DNA from: Granulicella sp. | GTDB lineage: Bacteria; Acidobacteriota; Terriglobia; Terriglobales; Acidobacteriaceae | Assembly (NCBI GenBank): GCA_027365345.1 | Contig: DAHXNO010000177.1 | Location: 1-63,312 of the forward strand | Direction: 5' to 3' | Length of the DNA: 63,312 bases | Position numbers and translations under genes: made by a program | Part shown: positions 27,101-34,819 of the stretch, one piece after another | Position numbering within the stretch: position 1 is the first letter of the stretch | How the letters are laid out: every line of letters starts with the position of its first letter | The notes under the pieces: generated by a model | The model's input: only the letters and a program-made list of their open reading frames with translations | Databases searched by the model: none | Told to the model about the DNA's origin: nothing

Positions 27101-27626
27101 GGGCGCTGGCACCGTGTCCGCAGCAGACACTCTGGGAGTAAACCTGATTTATGGTGGAACGCTGAACTTCAATGGCGAGAATCCAGCAACCAACACTTTC
27201 AATTTTTATAATGTAAGTGGGGGAATTGGTCTTGGCCTAGGGTCAGGAACTACATTCAATAGTATATTTACGGTCGCTAATGCAACTGGGCAGATGAACT
27301 TTGCTGTTCAGCCAACAGTAAACGGAACTCCACTCATGTTATCAAATGACAGTACGTTAGCTGTTAGCTCAGGGACTCTAGCTGCTAATACCTGCACGGC
27401 CGCGGCCTCTGTAAGCATCAACGGAGTAAATACGAGTGGGAGTGGGAGTCACATCTCCGCTGGGTATACTTCGGACCCGGCGACGTTGACGGGATGGGGA
27501 GCGGTTGGAGGAATGGTCTTTCATATCTGGCCATCGGCCGCAAATACAGCTGAGTGGGAGGTATGTAATCAGACGAACGCTTCGATTGCTTATAGCGGGA
27601 TCACCTTCTCGATAGGGGTTGAGTAG
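24117..27626 (+). CDS. Tail fibre protein with N-terminal signal-like segment
   Basis: 1169 residues from ATG 24117. Residues ~25-60 have a basic stretch (RRLRRGVRNR), a hydrophobic stretch (LPSVAVSVAVLFGSGC) and ALAQA, a textbook Sec signal peptide shape that is unusual for a virion protein. It continues with GVLPVGNGGFGIDT, the VxNGGTG-type motif of fibre proteins, and repeated blocks with AVSQSGSTFTITN and GVSQSGNTFTF. The distal ~900 residues are Asn/Ser/Thr/Gly-rich beta structure and are coded by visibly AT-richer DNA than the first part, as expected for exchanged receptor-binding regions. Role: host recognition (inferred). Confidence 0.6.
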   Translation: MPLVYFSEQLGCTGTRCGGIAKAVRRLRRGVRNRLPSVAVSVAVLFGSGCAQSALAQAINLGPQVKGVLPVGNGGFGIDTQGLTGCPAENNGVWTVSAANCATAGNGVNAIQGPSGMTTGTVYLTGNAVSQSGSTFTITNSGGTLTNLNTGTWPSWLTPTITTGTTTPTLSVSATSIPNSALAGPFVQQVTGPSSTVNGSVVFTGSGVSQSGNTFTFQGSCPSGTCVQTDSATSQTINQNGSSFGVSVNNGGTALNSPITDLNLGLNSDGPGYYVNNGPWAGHSAIGISFLNNSPGIDQGIHGNFTDLKTGDAAWEYDYLLYYGGAYFGSDEGLQAINLKPQQVGYFQGTLTTPTAGSLYQPDTSSAAGYTQLFTWNSYYFPGPGVLASVTLAFVQAPTAQTDYIVIWTPNSGNQATINAVLPVSVAATTGNQTFTSSNFGTVHVPAGSSIGFYTPSGPGVAYVNSESGSCSASSGVPVVGPITVLNTNTTSGACGGSGGIVMQAILAAPTTGSQGLAVTGFSCNTHAQGCSGQAGWEWATGGILLDMQNSTPTQATFVSQPNTLGITMTLGTDAVTESTAWGTVGSCTPDSNNANNQVPQTDTCNITLGTSPASPGNFVAGQDACVAGWYQEELPITSVGTTASGVQQITFTTYHNWGDSGSIIMQGGPCGQFVVNNNNLVSGTNFWPVAYQVLGALATNEIVLANCVTGGCTGAGTTPNPGLLYSGLQNANIASLTRTNNVVSASPDTSISSGAIINTFPYPVGATINVTGCTVDTDLNGTYTITASSQDNMNPVLQWAQTGSNEGPDTTCTINSGYPTFTFYPGAFINSSSSATGITVQQNQVPWNSGDLIREAPASTYNENDIVVTHGQSSMPYNNESQLILQDLGPSLVNSNITVTNNAEGTGSGSWLLTANGSWNTYFGLSYVPLNNGCIICEGENNPGKGSYPPPYYLFNGGGDGQILVDTVHQGFFIPQRVDIGQNANVGGLGIHGWGAGTVSAADTLGVNLIYGGTLNFNGENPATNTFNFYNVSGGIGLGLGSGTTFNSIFTVANATGQMNFAVQPTVNGTPLMLSNDSTLAVSSGTLAANTCTAAASVSINGVNTSGSGSHISAGYTSDPATLTGWGAVGGMVFHIWPSAANTAEWEVCNQTNASIAYSGITFSIGVE

Positions 27627-27631
27627 CCAGC

Positions 27632-28387
27632 ATGAGATTCCTGAGTGCACTTCTACTGCTTTGTTGTGGGTGGTTCGGCCAGGATATGGGACCAGTTCAG
27701 ACGGGAGGGACGCTGGGTTCGGTCACTCCACCGACCTCGCCGAGCTTTTTACAGTACGCCTATGTGGCGGGTAATTCGAGTTCAGACTCAAGCATTACCA
27801 GCCCATCTATTACGATTGGACCTAATGAGTTGCTTGTGGCTTACTGTCGTACCTATGGTTCTTATACTGTTCCGGCGGTAGCAAACTACAACAATCTATC
27901 TTTTACTGCGATTGAAGGTACTGCAACAACATCTGGCGATATTGGGCAGTTGAACTATCTCTATCTTGGGCCGAGTACCCCAGTGACGAGGAGTTCTTTT
28001 ACGTGTACATCTGCTGCCAGTAATGCCTGGACGTCCATGATTGTATTGGAGTTTTCGGTTCCTCCTGTAACCCTGAATACGTCGGCGAGTTCGGCTGATA
28101 CCACGAGCAGTACCTCTTTTACGTCGGGGGCGATTACAACAACAGCCTCCCCCACAATGAATATCTTGTGCGCAACGGGGGCCAACAATGAGTATTCGTT
28201 TTCAGCCGGAGACATAGCCGGTGTGACGGCCAGTATTGTCGGAACGGATCAATCGAGCCTTACTTCTGCTGGTGAGGCAGCTTGCGAATGGAACACTTCT
28301 GCAAGTGCGGTTAGTTCTGCATCTGGAACCATTAATTCTTCAGGATCATGGCCCTGGGCAGGAACGCTGGCGGCGTTCACGTATTAG
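27632..28387 (+). CDS. Secreted or adhesin-like phage protein
   Basis: 251 residues beginning MRFLSALLLLCCGWFGQ, a short signal-peptide-like segment with tandem Cys. The rest is Ser/Thr/Gly-rich beta sequence (SSDSSITSPSITIGPNELLV, STSFTSGAITTTASPTMNIL). It starts five bases after the fibre gene and shares its AT-richer composition. It could be a second fibre module or a surface moron. No family is recognised. Confidence 0.5.
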   Translation: MRFLSALLLLCCGWFGQDMGPVQTGGTLGSVTPPTSPSFLQYAYVAGNSSSDSSITSPSITIGPNELLVAYCRTYGSYTVPAVANYNNLSFTAIEGTATTSGDIGQLNYLYLGPSTPVTRSSFTCTSAASNAWTSMIVLEFSVPPVTLNTSASSADTTSSTSFTSGAITTTASPTMNILCATGANNEYSFSAGDIAGVTASIVGTDQSSLTSAGEAACEWNTSASAVSSASGTINSSGSWPWAGTLAAFTY

Positions 28388-28816
28388 TTGCTCTGGTGGA
28401 TCAGTGGGACGGTTCGGGGAGGCGGCCAGAGGGCGCCGCGAGCGCGCGCGGGTTGCTTGGATCTAGTTGGAAAGGATCGAAGGGGCGCATGCCCGGGTGC
28501 TGGGTGCTGGGGGGTGTGGATGGGGCGGTGAGGGCCCTTGGTCAGCAACGCAGGGAGATGCTGTGGGTCGCGCTGGTTGACGGCGCCCCCTTTGCCCGGA
28601 GACAAGGCCCTTGGCGGCTTGTTGTTCTGCGCGTTCAGGCGGCGTGGCTGGAGCTATCGTTGGTGATTGCAGTGAGAGCTGAGGGTTGGAGGCGAAGCAG
28701 CAGAGGGGATGGTTTCCCGGCGCTGTGGAGGTGACGGGCAGGATCGACGCCGGCCACCGGTTGCGATGGATGCAGCGGGTGGTGGAGGGGATGGGGAGTG
28801 GAGGGAGTGGGTTGCG
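28388..28816 (+). other. Gene-poor spacer
   Basis: About 430 GC-rich bases with no convincing coding frame, ribosome-binding site or hairpin. Several ATGs in the last 120 bases could extend the next gene upstream, but the added residues are Gly/Arg low-complexity. Confidence 0.4.
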
Positions 28817-29254
28817 ATGGAGGCTATGAGGGACGAGGAGATGACCGAGGGGGGAGTTGGAACGGCAGAGGCGTCTGCAAGGAGGAGTGGAGTGATTGCA
28901 AACAGGCGAGTGCAGAACATAGGGGAAGTGTGCGTCGCACTGGATGCGATTGAGACGCGGTTGAGCGCCCGGGATCAGGTGGATGCCGAGCGACGCAAGG
29001 TGGATGATACGCGCGATGCGAAGTTGCAGGAGATGCAGACGGAGCTGCTACGGCGGACGGACACGCTGGAAGCGAACTGGAAGAACTTTTTTGGAGAGCA
29101 AGGGGCGTTTCGGATGGTGACGGCACAGATGAAGGCTCATGGGATGAAGATTGATCGCCTGATGGTGTACGGCGGGGTTGCGATGGGAGTGTTTCTGGTG
29201 GTGCAACTGCTGATGCAGGCGGTGATCCAAGAGTATCTGAAGGGTGCGCATTGA
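28817..29254 (+). CDS. Membrane-anchored coiled-coil protein of the lysis module
   Basis: 145 residues from ATG 28817 (ATG 28826 also possible). A long helix (ALDAIETRLSARDQVDAERR, LQEMQTELLRRTDTLEANW) is followed by a single C-terminal membrane segment (YGGVAMGVFLVVQLLMQAVI). This helix-plus-C-terminal-TM layout is like XhlA-type holin partners and some phage membrane proteins. The TGA overlaps the ATG of the endolysin gene. Confidence 0.55.
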   Translation: MEAMRDEEMTEGGVGTAEASARRSGVIANRRVQNIGEVCVALDAIETRLSARDQVDAERRKVDDTRDAKLQEMQTELLRRTDTLEANWKNFFGEQGAFRMVTAQMKAHGMKIDRLMVYGGVAMGVFLVVQLLMQAVIQEYLKGAH

Positions 29255-29715
29255 TGCATGAGTACAGCGCGCAAGGGCTGGAGATGACGCGAAGGTTTGA
29301 AGGTTACCGCGCGGAGGCCTACCAGGATGCAGGCGGGGTATGGACGATTGGTTATGGCCATACAGGGAACGACGTGCGTGCGGGGCTGGTCTGGACGAGG
29401 GAGCAAGCAGAGGCGGCGCTGATGCGGGACATTGCGGGGTCCGTGGCCTGGGTGAACAGGGTGGTGAGCCATCCGTTGGAGCAACACCAGTTCGATGCCC
29501 TGGTGGACTTCTGCTTTAACTGCGGGGCTGGGAACCTGGAGAGATCCACGTTGCTACGCAGGGTGAATGCGGGCGAGATGGAGGAGGCGGCGGCGCAGTT
29601 CGAGCTATGGGTGCATGATGCGGCCGGCTCCACGTTGCCGGGGCTGGTGATGCGACGCAGGGCGGAGGCGCGAATGTTTCTGGGCGAGCCATGGAGCCAG
29701 GAGGAGGCGGCATGA
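29254..29715 (+). CDS. GH24 phage lysozyme (endolysin)
   Basis: 153 residues. FEGYRAEAYQDAGGVWTIGY contains the T4-lysozyme-type triad at Glu16, Asp25 and Thr31, with exactly the 9- and 6-residue spacing of T4 Glu11/Asp20/Thr26. FDALVDFCFNCGAGNLERST is the GH24 core helix (FDALVSFxFNxG). It hydrolyses peptidoglycan glycan strands to release progeny. No signal-anchor segment is present, so a pore-forming holin is needed; a two-TM protein is encoded directly downstream with an ATGA overlap. Confidence 0.9.
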   Translation: MHEYSAQGLEMTRRFEGYRAEAYQDAGGVWTIGYGHTGNDVRAGLVWTREQAEAALMRDIAGSVAWVNRVVSHPLEQHQFDALVDFCFNCGAGNLERSTLLRRVNAGEMEEAAAQFELWVHDAAGSTLPGLVMRRRAEARMFLGEPWSQEEAA

Positions 29716-29936
29716 CGGATAAGGATGCGCAGACACAGATTATTGCGCTGGTGCTGATCTTTGGCGCGGCTGTGGCGATTGGGCTGGGTTCTCACTTTGG
29801 ATGGCATGACCTGGTGAGCTTTGGATTGACCTTCGGGGGCACCGGTACGGGAATTCTTACCGGGCAGCGCTTGAACAAGAATCACGACGGTGAAGTTACC
29901 GCAAACCCTTTGCAACAGGAGGAGAAGAGACGATGA
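29712..29936 (+). CDS. Putative holin
   Basis: 74 residues coupled to the endolysin stop. It has two predicted membrane segments (IIALVLIFGAAVAIGLGSHF and LVSFGLTFGGTGTGILTGQ) and a charged C-terminal tail (NPLQQEEKRR), matching small class II holins. The function is inferred from size, topology and the gene next to it. Confidence 0.6.
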   Translation: MTDKDAQTQIIALVLIFGAAVAIGLGSHFGWHDLVSFGLTFGGTGTGILTGQRLNKNHDGEVTANPLQQEEKRR

Positions 29937-30409
29937 GCATTTTCGGCCATATCATTTCTGATTTGAAGTCATTTGCAGCCAAGGTAGAGGCGGCTTTTAA
30001 GAAGTTGTTTGGTGAGGCGCCGAGCTGGATCACGGTTGCACAGGGAGTGCTGACCTACCTGGGACCGATTGTGGTGACCATTTTGACCCTAGGTGGCGGT
30101 GCGGCGCTGGGAAGTGACGCGAATGAGATTATCGGCGGGATCAAGACTGATCTGGCGACGGCGCTGGCCACGGTGAAGACGGCAGATGCTGCAACGAGTC
30201 TGCCGAAGCTGTTGAGCGGCATCCAGGCGGAGCTGCCTGGTTTGCTGGCGGCGGTGAGGGTGAGCAATCCATCGGTAGTGAGTAAGGTGGAGAGCTATAC
30301 CAACGTGATCGACACGGAGATTACGGCGCTGCTGAATGCGATTCCAGCGAGCGTGCCGGTTGCCGACGCAGGTTCTAGCCCAAGTGGCGCGGCTGCGGCC
30401 GCAGCCTAG
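29933..30409 (+). CDS. Phage membrane-associated protein
   Basis: 158 residues starting at an ATGA overlap. One hydrophobic segment (YLGPIVVTILTLGGGAALG) follows an amphipathic N-terminus; the rest is helical with Ala/Leu (IKTDLATALATVKTADAAT). The Ala-rich C-terminus looks unstructured. It is likely part of the lysis or entry-exclusion region. No family recognised. Confidence 0.5.
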   Translation: MSIFGHIISDLKSFAAKVEAAFKKLFGEAPSWITVAQGVLTYLGPIVVTILTLGGGAALGSDANEIIGGIKTDLATALATVKTADAATSLPKLLSGIQAELPGLLAAVRVSNPSVVSKVESYTNVIDTEITALLNAIPASVPVADAGSSPSGAAAAAA

Positions 30410-30419
30410 CTGGTGCGCG

Positions 30420-31142
30420 ATGAACAGCGTGGAACGAGCGCAGGTTGCCAGTTCTGTAGCGGTCATTACCCTGTGTGGGGTGGTGGCCGCCTGTGCGATT
30501 GCAGCCGTTCGGAGTCTGGATCGGACGATGGCGCAGGCGAATGCGGCGCTGGTGACGGTGAACCGCTCCTGTGCTCCTGGTCCGTGCGGGACGCTGGCGG
30601 CGTTTACCAAGGCGGTGACCAAGGGAGGCGACGCCATTGCGACGACCCAGATGCAGGAGCAGCAGATAACGCCGCATGTGATTGCGGCTATGGATAGCCT
30701 GAAGACGATAGGCCCGCATGCTGACGAGACGCTGGATGCACTGAGCGGGACGGCTGGCAGTGCGGCTGGCTCTCTGCGGTTGATTACGGGAGAGATGGCG
30801 CCGGTATTGGATTCAGCCAATGCGGCGGTGCGGGATCTGGATACGACGGCGAAGGGCGTGCAGCCGGATGAAGCTGCGATGCAGCGGTCGATGGAGGACT
30901 TTGATGCGCTGCTGCGCAGCCCGGAGGTTCCTGCGACGCTGGAAGAAGCGCAGCGCGTGACGCATAATCTGGCCGCAACGACAACGGACTTTCAACAGAA
31001 GTTTCATGTGTTTCTTTTTCCAGCGCCATGCCGGAGCCTGGGCTGCAAGCTGCGCAGGACCTGGCCGTACATCCGTGGCGCGGCGCAGATGGTTGAGCCG
31101 CTCTACTGGGGACAACAACTGGTGGAAGACCGCATGCCTTAG
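30420..31142 (+). CDS. Single-pass membrane protein with helical periplasmic domain (spanin-like candidate)
   Basis: 240 residues from ATG 30420. An N-terminal membrane anchor (VASSVAVITLCGVVAACAIAA) is followed by a long helical, Ala-rich ectodomain with heptad spacing (MAPVLDSANAAVRDLDTTAK) and a Cys/Arg-rich C-terminus. An N-anchored periplasmic helix in a lysis cassette suggests an i-spanin analogue, though no Rz signature is visible. Function inferred from context only. Confidence 0.45.
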   Translation: MNSVERAQVASSVAVITLCGVVAACAIAAVRSLDRTMAQANAALVTVNRSCAPGPCGTLAAFTKAVTKGGDAIATTQMQEQQITPHVIAAMDSLKTIGPHADETLDALSGTAGSAAGSLRLITGEMAPVLDSANAAVRDLDTTAKGVQPDEAAMQRSMEDFDALLRSPEVPATLEEAQRVTHNLAATTTDFQQKFHVFLFPAPCRSLGCKLRRTWPYIRGAAQMVEPLYWGQQLVEDRMP

Positions 31143-31149
31143 GAGGCTT

Positions 31150-31482
31150 ATGAGCAAATTATCCAATCCTGTGACTCCGCTGACACCTGCCCAGGTTGCC
31201 GTGCAAGAGAAAGAGGTAGCTCGGGAGGGTTTTGTGGAACGCGCGCTGGTGGCTATTGACCAGTGTGCGGATACGCTGCTGGGAGGGGCGCCGGACGAGA
31301 CGATTTCGACGCGCGCTGCGATTGATTCCGAAGATGGCCACGGGATCAGCAGAGAGGTTGGCAAGATCGTATCGGAGGGGCTTGACCTGTTCCAGAAAGA
31401 TCATGGAGCGAAGGCAGCGGCCGGAGACCTGGAGAGGGCGCAGGCGGAGGAGAAGATTGTTCGAACGTCTGGAATTGCGTGA
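31150..31482 (+). CDS. Small terminal phage protein
   Basis: 110 residues; a perfect AGGAGG at 31141-31146 precedes ATG 31150. Sequence includes TLLGGAPDETISTRAAIDSE and GLDLFQKDHGAKAAAGDLER. The DETISTR-A-DG pattern occurs at the ends of lysis modules in many Gram-negative phages, in proteins of unknown function. It is the last gene before the terminator at 31692. Confidence 0.6.
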   Translation: MSKLSNPVTPLTPAQVAVQEKEVAREGFVERALVAIDQCADTLLGGAPDETISTRAAIDSEDGHGISREVGKIVSEGLDLFQKDHGAKAAAGDLERAQAEEKIVRTSGIA

Positions 31483-31691
31483 TGGAGGTGAGAGGCCGGA
31501 GCATGGCCTGGATCGCCTGAGACGCGAGGAGTGGAGATCGGTGGCTAAAGCCTGTGACCCTGTTGGATAGGAAGCGAGGCCGGCAGGTGCCTCCCTTGCA
31601 GAGCAAGATGCAGAGCAGAGTTCGCTGGCGGATCGGCGAGGATGAGCAGCGTTATGCTGGTTGCGTAGCGGAAATTTATGAAGAGTGCTGA

Positions 31692-31720
31692 AGCCCTGTC
31701 CTGAAGGACAGGGCTTTTTT
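31692..31720 (+). terminator. Strong rho-independent terminator at the end of the phage operon
   Basis: AGCCCTGTCC and GGACAGGGCT form a perfect ten-pair stem with a TGAA loop, followed by TTTTTT. It closes the 31-kb plus-strand transcription unit. Confidence 0.9.
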
Positions 31721-32026
31721 GTTTTAACGCGGATCGTGCGCGACGGTGTTGTGAGCAGTTCCCTTGAATGGATGAGAGCGACAGGCCGTTTTGGCAGTGC
31801 GAAGAGAGTTGGCAGGCGGCTGAACGCAGAGGATGGCGTAGAAGGGAATCGCAGAGTTTTCAACTACGCCAGAGATATCGGGAGATTACGCTTGCTGCAT
31901 CCCGCCGGCGCCAGAGGCGGAATATGCTGAGAAGGTGTTCTATTCTAATGCCGGTGGGACGCAGGCGATGCGGGCAGGGCTGCTACAGGAGATTGTGGTT
32001 GAAGGATGCCAGGAGGGATGGTTGCC
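31721..32026 (+). other. Phage-host boundary region
   Basis: About 300 bases between the phage terminator and the metal-sensor gene with no supported gene and no tRNA. If this is a prophage, attR should be in or near here; no direct repeat to the left side could be recognised because the left attachment site is outside the window or lost at the junction near base 140. Confidence 0.35.
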
Positions 32027-32317
32027 ATGGCGGTAGAGCCGAAAGAGCAGCAGAGCAGGGAGCAGCAGAAGCTGATAGCCAGGATTCGAAGGATCCGAGG
32101 GCAGGTGGACGCCATTGAGCGCTCGCTGACCGAAAAGGAGCACTGTGCCGACACGCTGATGCTGCTAGCCAATGTGCGCGGAGGCATCAATAGCCTGATG
32201 GCCGAGGTGCTGGAGGACCATATCCGTCTGCATATGTTGTCGCCGGAGAAGAGGCCGGTGGCGGCAACGGAGTTGGCGGAGGACTTGATCGATTTAGTGC
32301 GGGCCTACCTGAAGTAG
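32027..32317 (+). CDS. RcnR/CsoR-family metal-responsive repressor
   Basis: 96 residues from ATG 32027, with AGGAGGG at 32011-32017; ATGs at 32006 and 32018 are in frame. IARIRRIRGQVDAIERSL is the family DNA-binding helix and NVRGGINSLMAEVLEDHI the core. Putative ligands are Cys40, His65 and His69, which align with the Cys-His-His set of the Ni/Co sensor RcnR, not the Cys-His-Cys of copper CsoR or the Cys-His-Glu of FrmR. The N-terminal His of RcnR is missing. No efflux gene is adjacent, so the target is unknown. The 3' end overlaps the convergent kinase gene by 13 bases. Confidence 0.8.
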   Translation: MAVEPKEQQSREQQKLIARIRRIRGQVDAIERSLTEKEHCADTLMLLANVRGGINSLMAEVLEDHIRLHMLSPEKRPVAATELAEDLIDLVRAYLK

Positions 32318-33303
32318 AGAGGACAAGATTGTGGTGGGGCGTGAAGAGAGAGGAAGGAGTTGCGCAGGGTGGTGTCTCGGAAGGCTTCTGTGCCGCCGGG
32401 GCGCAGGGTGGAGAGCGCGCCGGTAAGGTTGCCGAAGGCTGCGGCTTGCAAGGGGTCCTGGCCGTCGAGCCAGGCGCGGAGGAAGCCGGCGTTGAAGCTG
32501 TCGCCAGCTCCGATGGTGTCTACCGGGTCGACGAGGATGGGTTGAACCCAGGTGCGCTGGGCGCCTTGCTGGATGAGGGCTCCGCGGGCTCCGCATTTGA
32601 CGGCGATGAGGGGGATGCGGGGTGCGAGGGCGTCCAGGGCGGACTCGAGGGTGGGTCGGTCGGCGATCTTTAGAATCTCATCTTCGTTGGGGAGGAGGAG
32701 ATCGATCTTGTCGAGCAGGGTGGGGAGGACGCCGCTCCAGAGACCGGAGGGGTCATCGTTGGTGTCCAGAGAGAGGGTGAGGCCGGCTGCATGGAGATCG
32801 TCGAAGAGTTGGGGAAGGCCAGGGTGGAGACCGGTCTGGAGGAAGAGCGAGGAGAGATGAAGGTGCCGGGCAGAGGTAAGGAGCGATTGGTCGAGGTCGG
32901 AGACGGTCATCTGCTCCATGACGCCCGGGTAGGTGAGGATGTGGCGTTTGCGGCCGTGCGGCAACAGGATGGTTACCCCTGTGGCAGCCTGGGCGCGGCG
33001 AGCGATATGGGCGGTATCGAGGCCGGCTTGGGCCAGGCGGGCGAGGGCGATGTCTGCCATGGCGTCGTCGTCTCCCAGGAGGGATGTGAAGCCGACACGG
33101 GCGCCGAGAAGGGAGAGGTTGTGGGCAAGGATGGCGGAGGAGCCGCCGAGGGTCATGCTGAAGCCGGAGGCCAGAACTTCGACCTCGACTGGGATTTGCT
33201 CGGGAAGGCCGGGCATGATGAGATCAAGGTTGGTTTCGCCGACGATGGCGATGTCGAGCGGCTTGACGGCGGGGGTGGTCGTGGGCGGCCTTCGGTGAGT
33301 CAA
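32305..33303 (-). CDS. PfkB-family carbohydrate kinase
   Basis: 332 residues. The N-terminus LDIAIVGETNLDLIM and SGFSMTLGGSSAILAHNLSLLG give the substrate-binding half. DTIGAGDSFNAGFLRAWL near residue 268 is the PfkB signature 2 with catalytic Asp and anion hole. LLPNEDEILKIA is the usual pre-ATP-site motif. It phosphorylates a sugar or nucleoside; the exact substrate is not readable. The only reasonable start is TTG 33303, supported by AGGAG ten bases upstream. It diverges from the DeoR gene, its probable regulator. Confidence 0.85.
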   Translation of the reverse strand: MTHRRPPTTTPAVKPLDIAIVGETNLDLIMPGLPEQIPVEVEVLASGFSMTLGGSSAILAHNLSLLGARVGFTSLLGDDDAMADIALARLAQAGLDTAHIARRAQAATGVTILLPHGRKRHILTYPGVMEQMTVSDLDQSLLTSARHLHLSSLFLQTGLHPGLPQLFDDLHAAGLTLSLDTNDDPSGLWSGVLPTLLDKIDLLLPNEDEILKIADRPTLESALDALAPRIPLIAVKCGARGALIQQGAQRTWVQPILVDPVDTIGAGDSFNAGFLRAWLDGQDPLQAAAFGNLTGALSTLRPGGTEAFRDTTLRNSFLSLHAPPQSCPLYFR

Positions 33304-33571
33304 GGGGATGCAACTCCTGAGCGATGGTATCTGGAGACGGAGGCGCTGCCGCGGATGCTGAGAGCCGAGAGCGGCGGTTCTGCGTGAAACTTGAAAGCTT
33401 GCGGCAACTCAGGAGTGGCCGCAAGATGAGTATATAGGCAGGTTATTCTTGCGATTGTTTGGTTAGCTTGGCGGGGTTGATGGCGTGCTCCGAGGATAGC
33501 GAATGGGAGAACGCGCGGTTCTGGTGGGTTTCTGCTGTCCCTGGCTCGAAATGCGATGGGATCTTGCCTTT

Positions 33572-33597
33572 GCTTTCGCTATTGCAATTGCGAAAGC
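33572..33597. promoter_or_regulatory. Palindromic operator for the DeoR-type repressor
   Basis: GCTTTCGC and GCGAAAGC are perfect eight-base arms separated by ten bases that themselves centre on TTGCAA; 24 of 26 positions are symmetric. CTTTC/GAAAG half-sites are characteristic of AgaR/GlpR-type members of the DeoR family. It lies just upstream of the regulator start in the divergent region shared with the pfkB kinase. Confidence 0.7.
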
Positions 33598-33642
33598 CAA
33601 GCTGTAGTCTGCGTGCAGCAAGAGGAGATGGGGCGAAGAGCG

Positions 33643-34488
33643 ATGGGATTGAAGAAGGCGGTGAGAATCTCCAGTACCGCGAGTTCAGCCGCTTCCGTTC
33701 AAATGACGCCAGAACGTGGATCACAGATGCTGATCGAGGAGCGCCGGCAGTATATTGCAGGGCTGGCGCAACAGCAGGGCCGGGTGCTGGTGGAGGAACT
33801 CTCGGAGTCGCTGGGAATCTCACGGATAACGATACGTAAGGATCTGGATGTCTTGCAGCGGCGGGGAACTGTGCAGCGGACCCATGGAGGGGCTCTGTTG
33901 GTTGGATCAGGAGCTTTGGTGGATCCCTCGCTACAGGAGAAAGAAGAGCAGCACTCGCAGGAGAAGCAGAGAATCGCCGCGGCGGCGACCGGCCTGGTTC
34001 AGGAGGGCCAGTGCGTTCTGCTGGACTCTGGCTCGACCACGGCGGCCATTGCGCGAGCGCTACGGAAGTTTACCCGGCTGACGATTATCACCAATGCGGT
34101 GAATATTGCGGCGGAGTTGCGTGGGACGGACTTTGAGGTACTGCTGACCGGAGGGTCACTGCGCAAGAACTCCTTTTCTCTGGTGGGGCCGCTGGCAGAG
34201 GAGATGTTGCGTGATATGCATGCGGATGTTCTGTTTCTGGGCGTGGATGGGTTTGATCTGGCGACTGGACTGAGCACGCCCAACGTGATGGAGTCCAGGG
34301 TGAACCGCGCCATGGTGAAGGCAGCAACGATGGTGGTGGCGGTGTGCGACTCGAGCAAGTTCAACCGGAGAAGCCTTTCGAAGATTGTGGACGCGACGGC
34401 GGTTCACCATGTGATTACGGATAGCAAACTGCCCAAGGAGACGGCTGAAGCGTTGCACAGCTTGAATATCAAGCTGACCATGGTGTAG
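33643..34488 (+). CDS. DeoR/AgaR-family transcriptional repressor
   Basis: About 281 residues from ATG 33643 (ATG 33628 and 33703 are alternatives; the operator palindrome at 33572-33597 argues against earlier starts). The N-terminal winged helix reads RRQYIAGLAQQQGRVLVEEL and SLGISRITIRKDLDVLQRRG, followed by TVQRTHGGAL. The C-terminal DeoRC sugar-phosphate domain has LDSGSTTAAIARAL, LTGGSLRKNSFSLVGP and FLGVDGFDLATGLSTPN. It likely represses the kinase, transporter and hydrolase genes and responds to a phosphorylated sugar. Confidence 0.9.
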   Translation: MGLKKAVRISSTASSAASVQMTPERGSQMLIEERRQYIAGLAQQQGRVLVEELSESLGISRITIRKDLDVLQRRGTVQRTHGGALLVGSGALVDPSLQEKEEQHSQEKQRIAAAATGLVQEGQCVLLDSGSTTAAIARALRKFTRLTIITNAVNIAAELRGTDFEVLLTGGSLRKNSFSLVGPLAEEMLRDMHADVLFLGVDGFDLATGLSTPNVMESRVNRAMVKAATMVVAVCDSSKFNRRSLSKIVDATAVHHVITDSKLPKETAEALHSLNIKLTMV

Positions 34489-34819
34489 AGGCTGACAGAG
34501 TGGATGCATGGCGCTAAGGCGGCAGCCCACAGGGTATACGGAGGTCTGGGCGCCGATTGGGGAGCCGCGAGGGGAGTTTGTGGAGAGGCGGCGGAGAGGA
34601 TGGTCAGTCATCTGCGGGGCAGGTTCCATGGTGACGCTCGGGGTCGATTCGGCTGAGGTGTTTCCTCCGCGGGTGGGCCGCTGAGGCAGGCTTGCAGCGG
34701 TGATTGCCCTGGAAGGTTGTGGCTGCCTATGTTGAGGCTCCCTATGGCGTTCGCAGGACGAAGCGTTAGCGTCGAGGAAGACGACGGGACGAAGATGACG
34801 GACAACGCGAGGAGAGAGG
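34489..34819 (+). other. Spacer with a possible 58-residue frame
   Basis: 330 bases without a supported gene. An ATG frame at 34508-34684 (MALRRQPTGYTEVWAPIGE onwards) has acceptable codon use but no ribosome-binding site and no known family, so it is noted rather than called. Confidence 0.3.
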
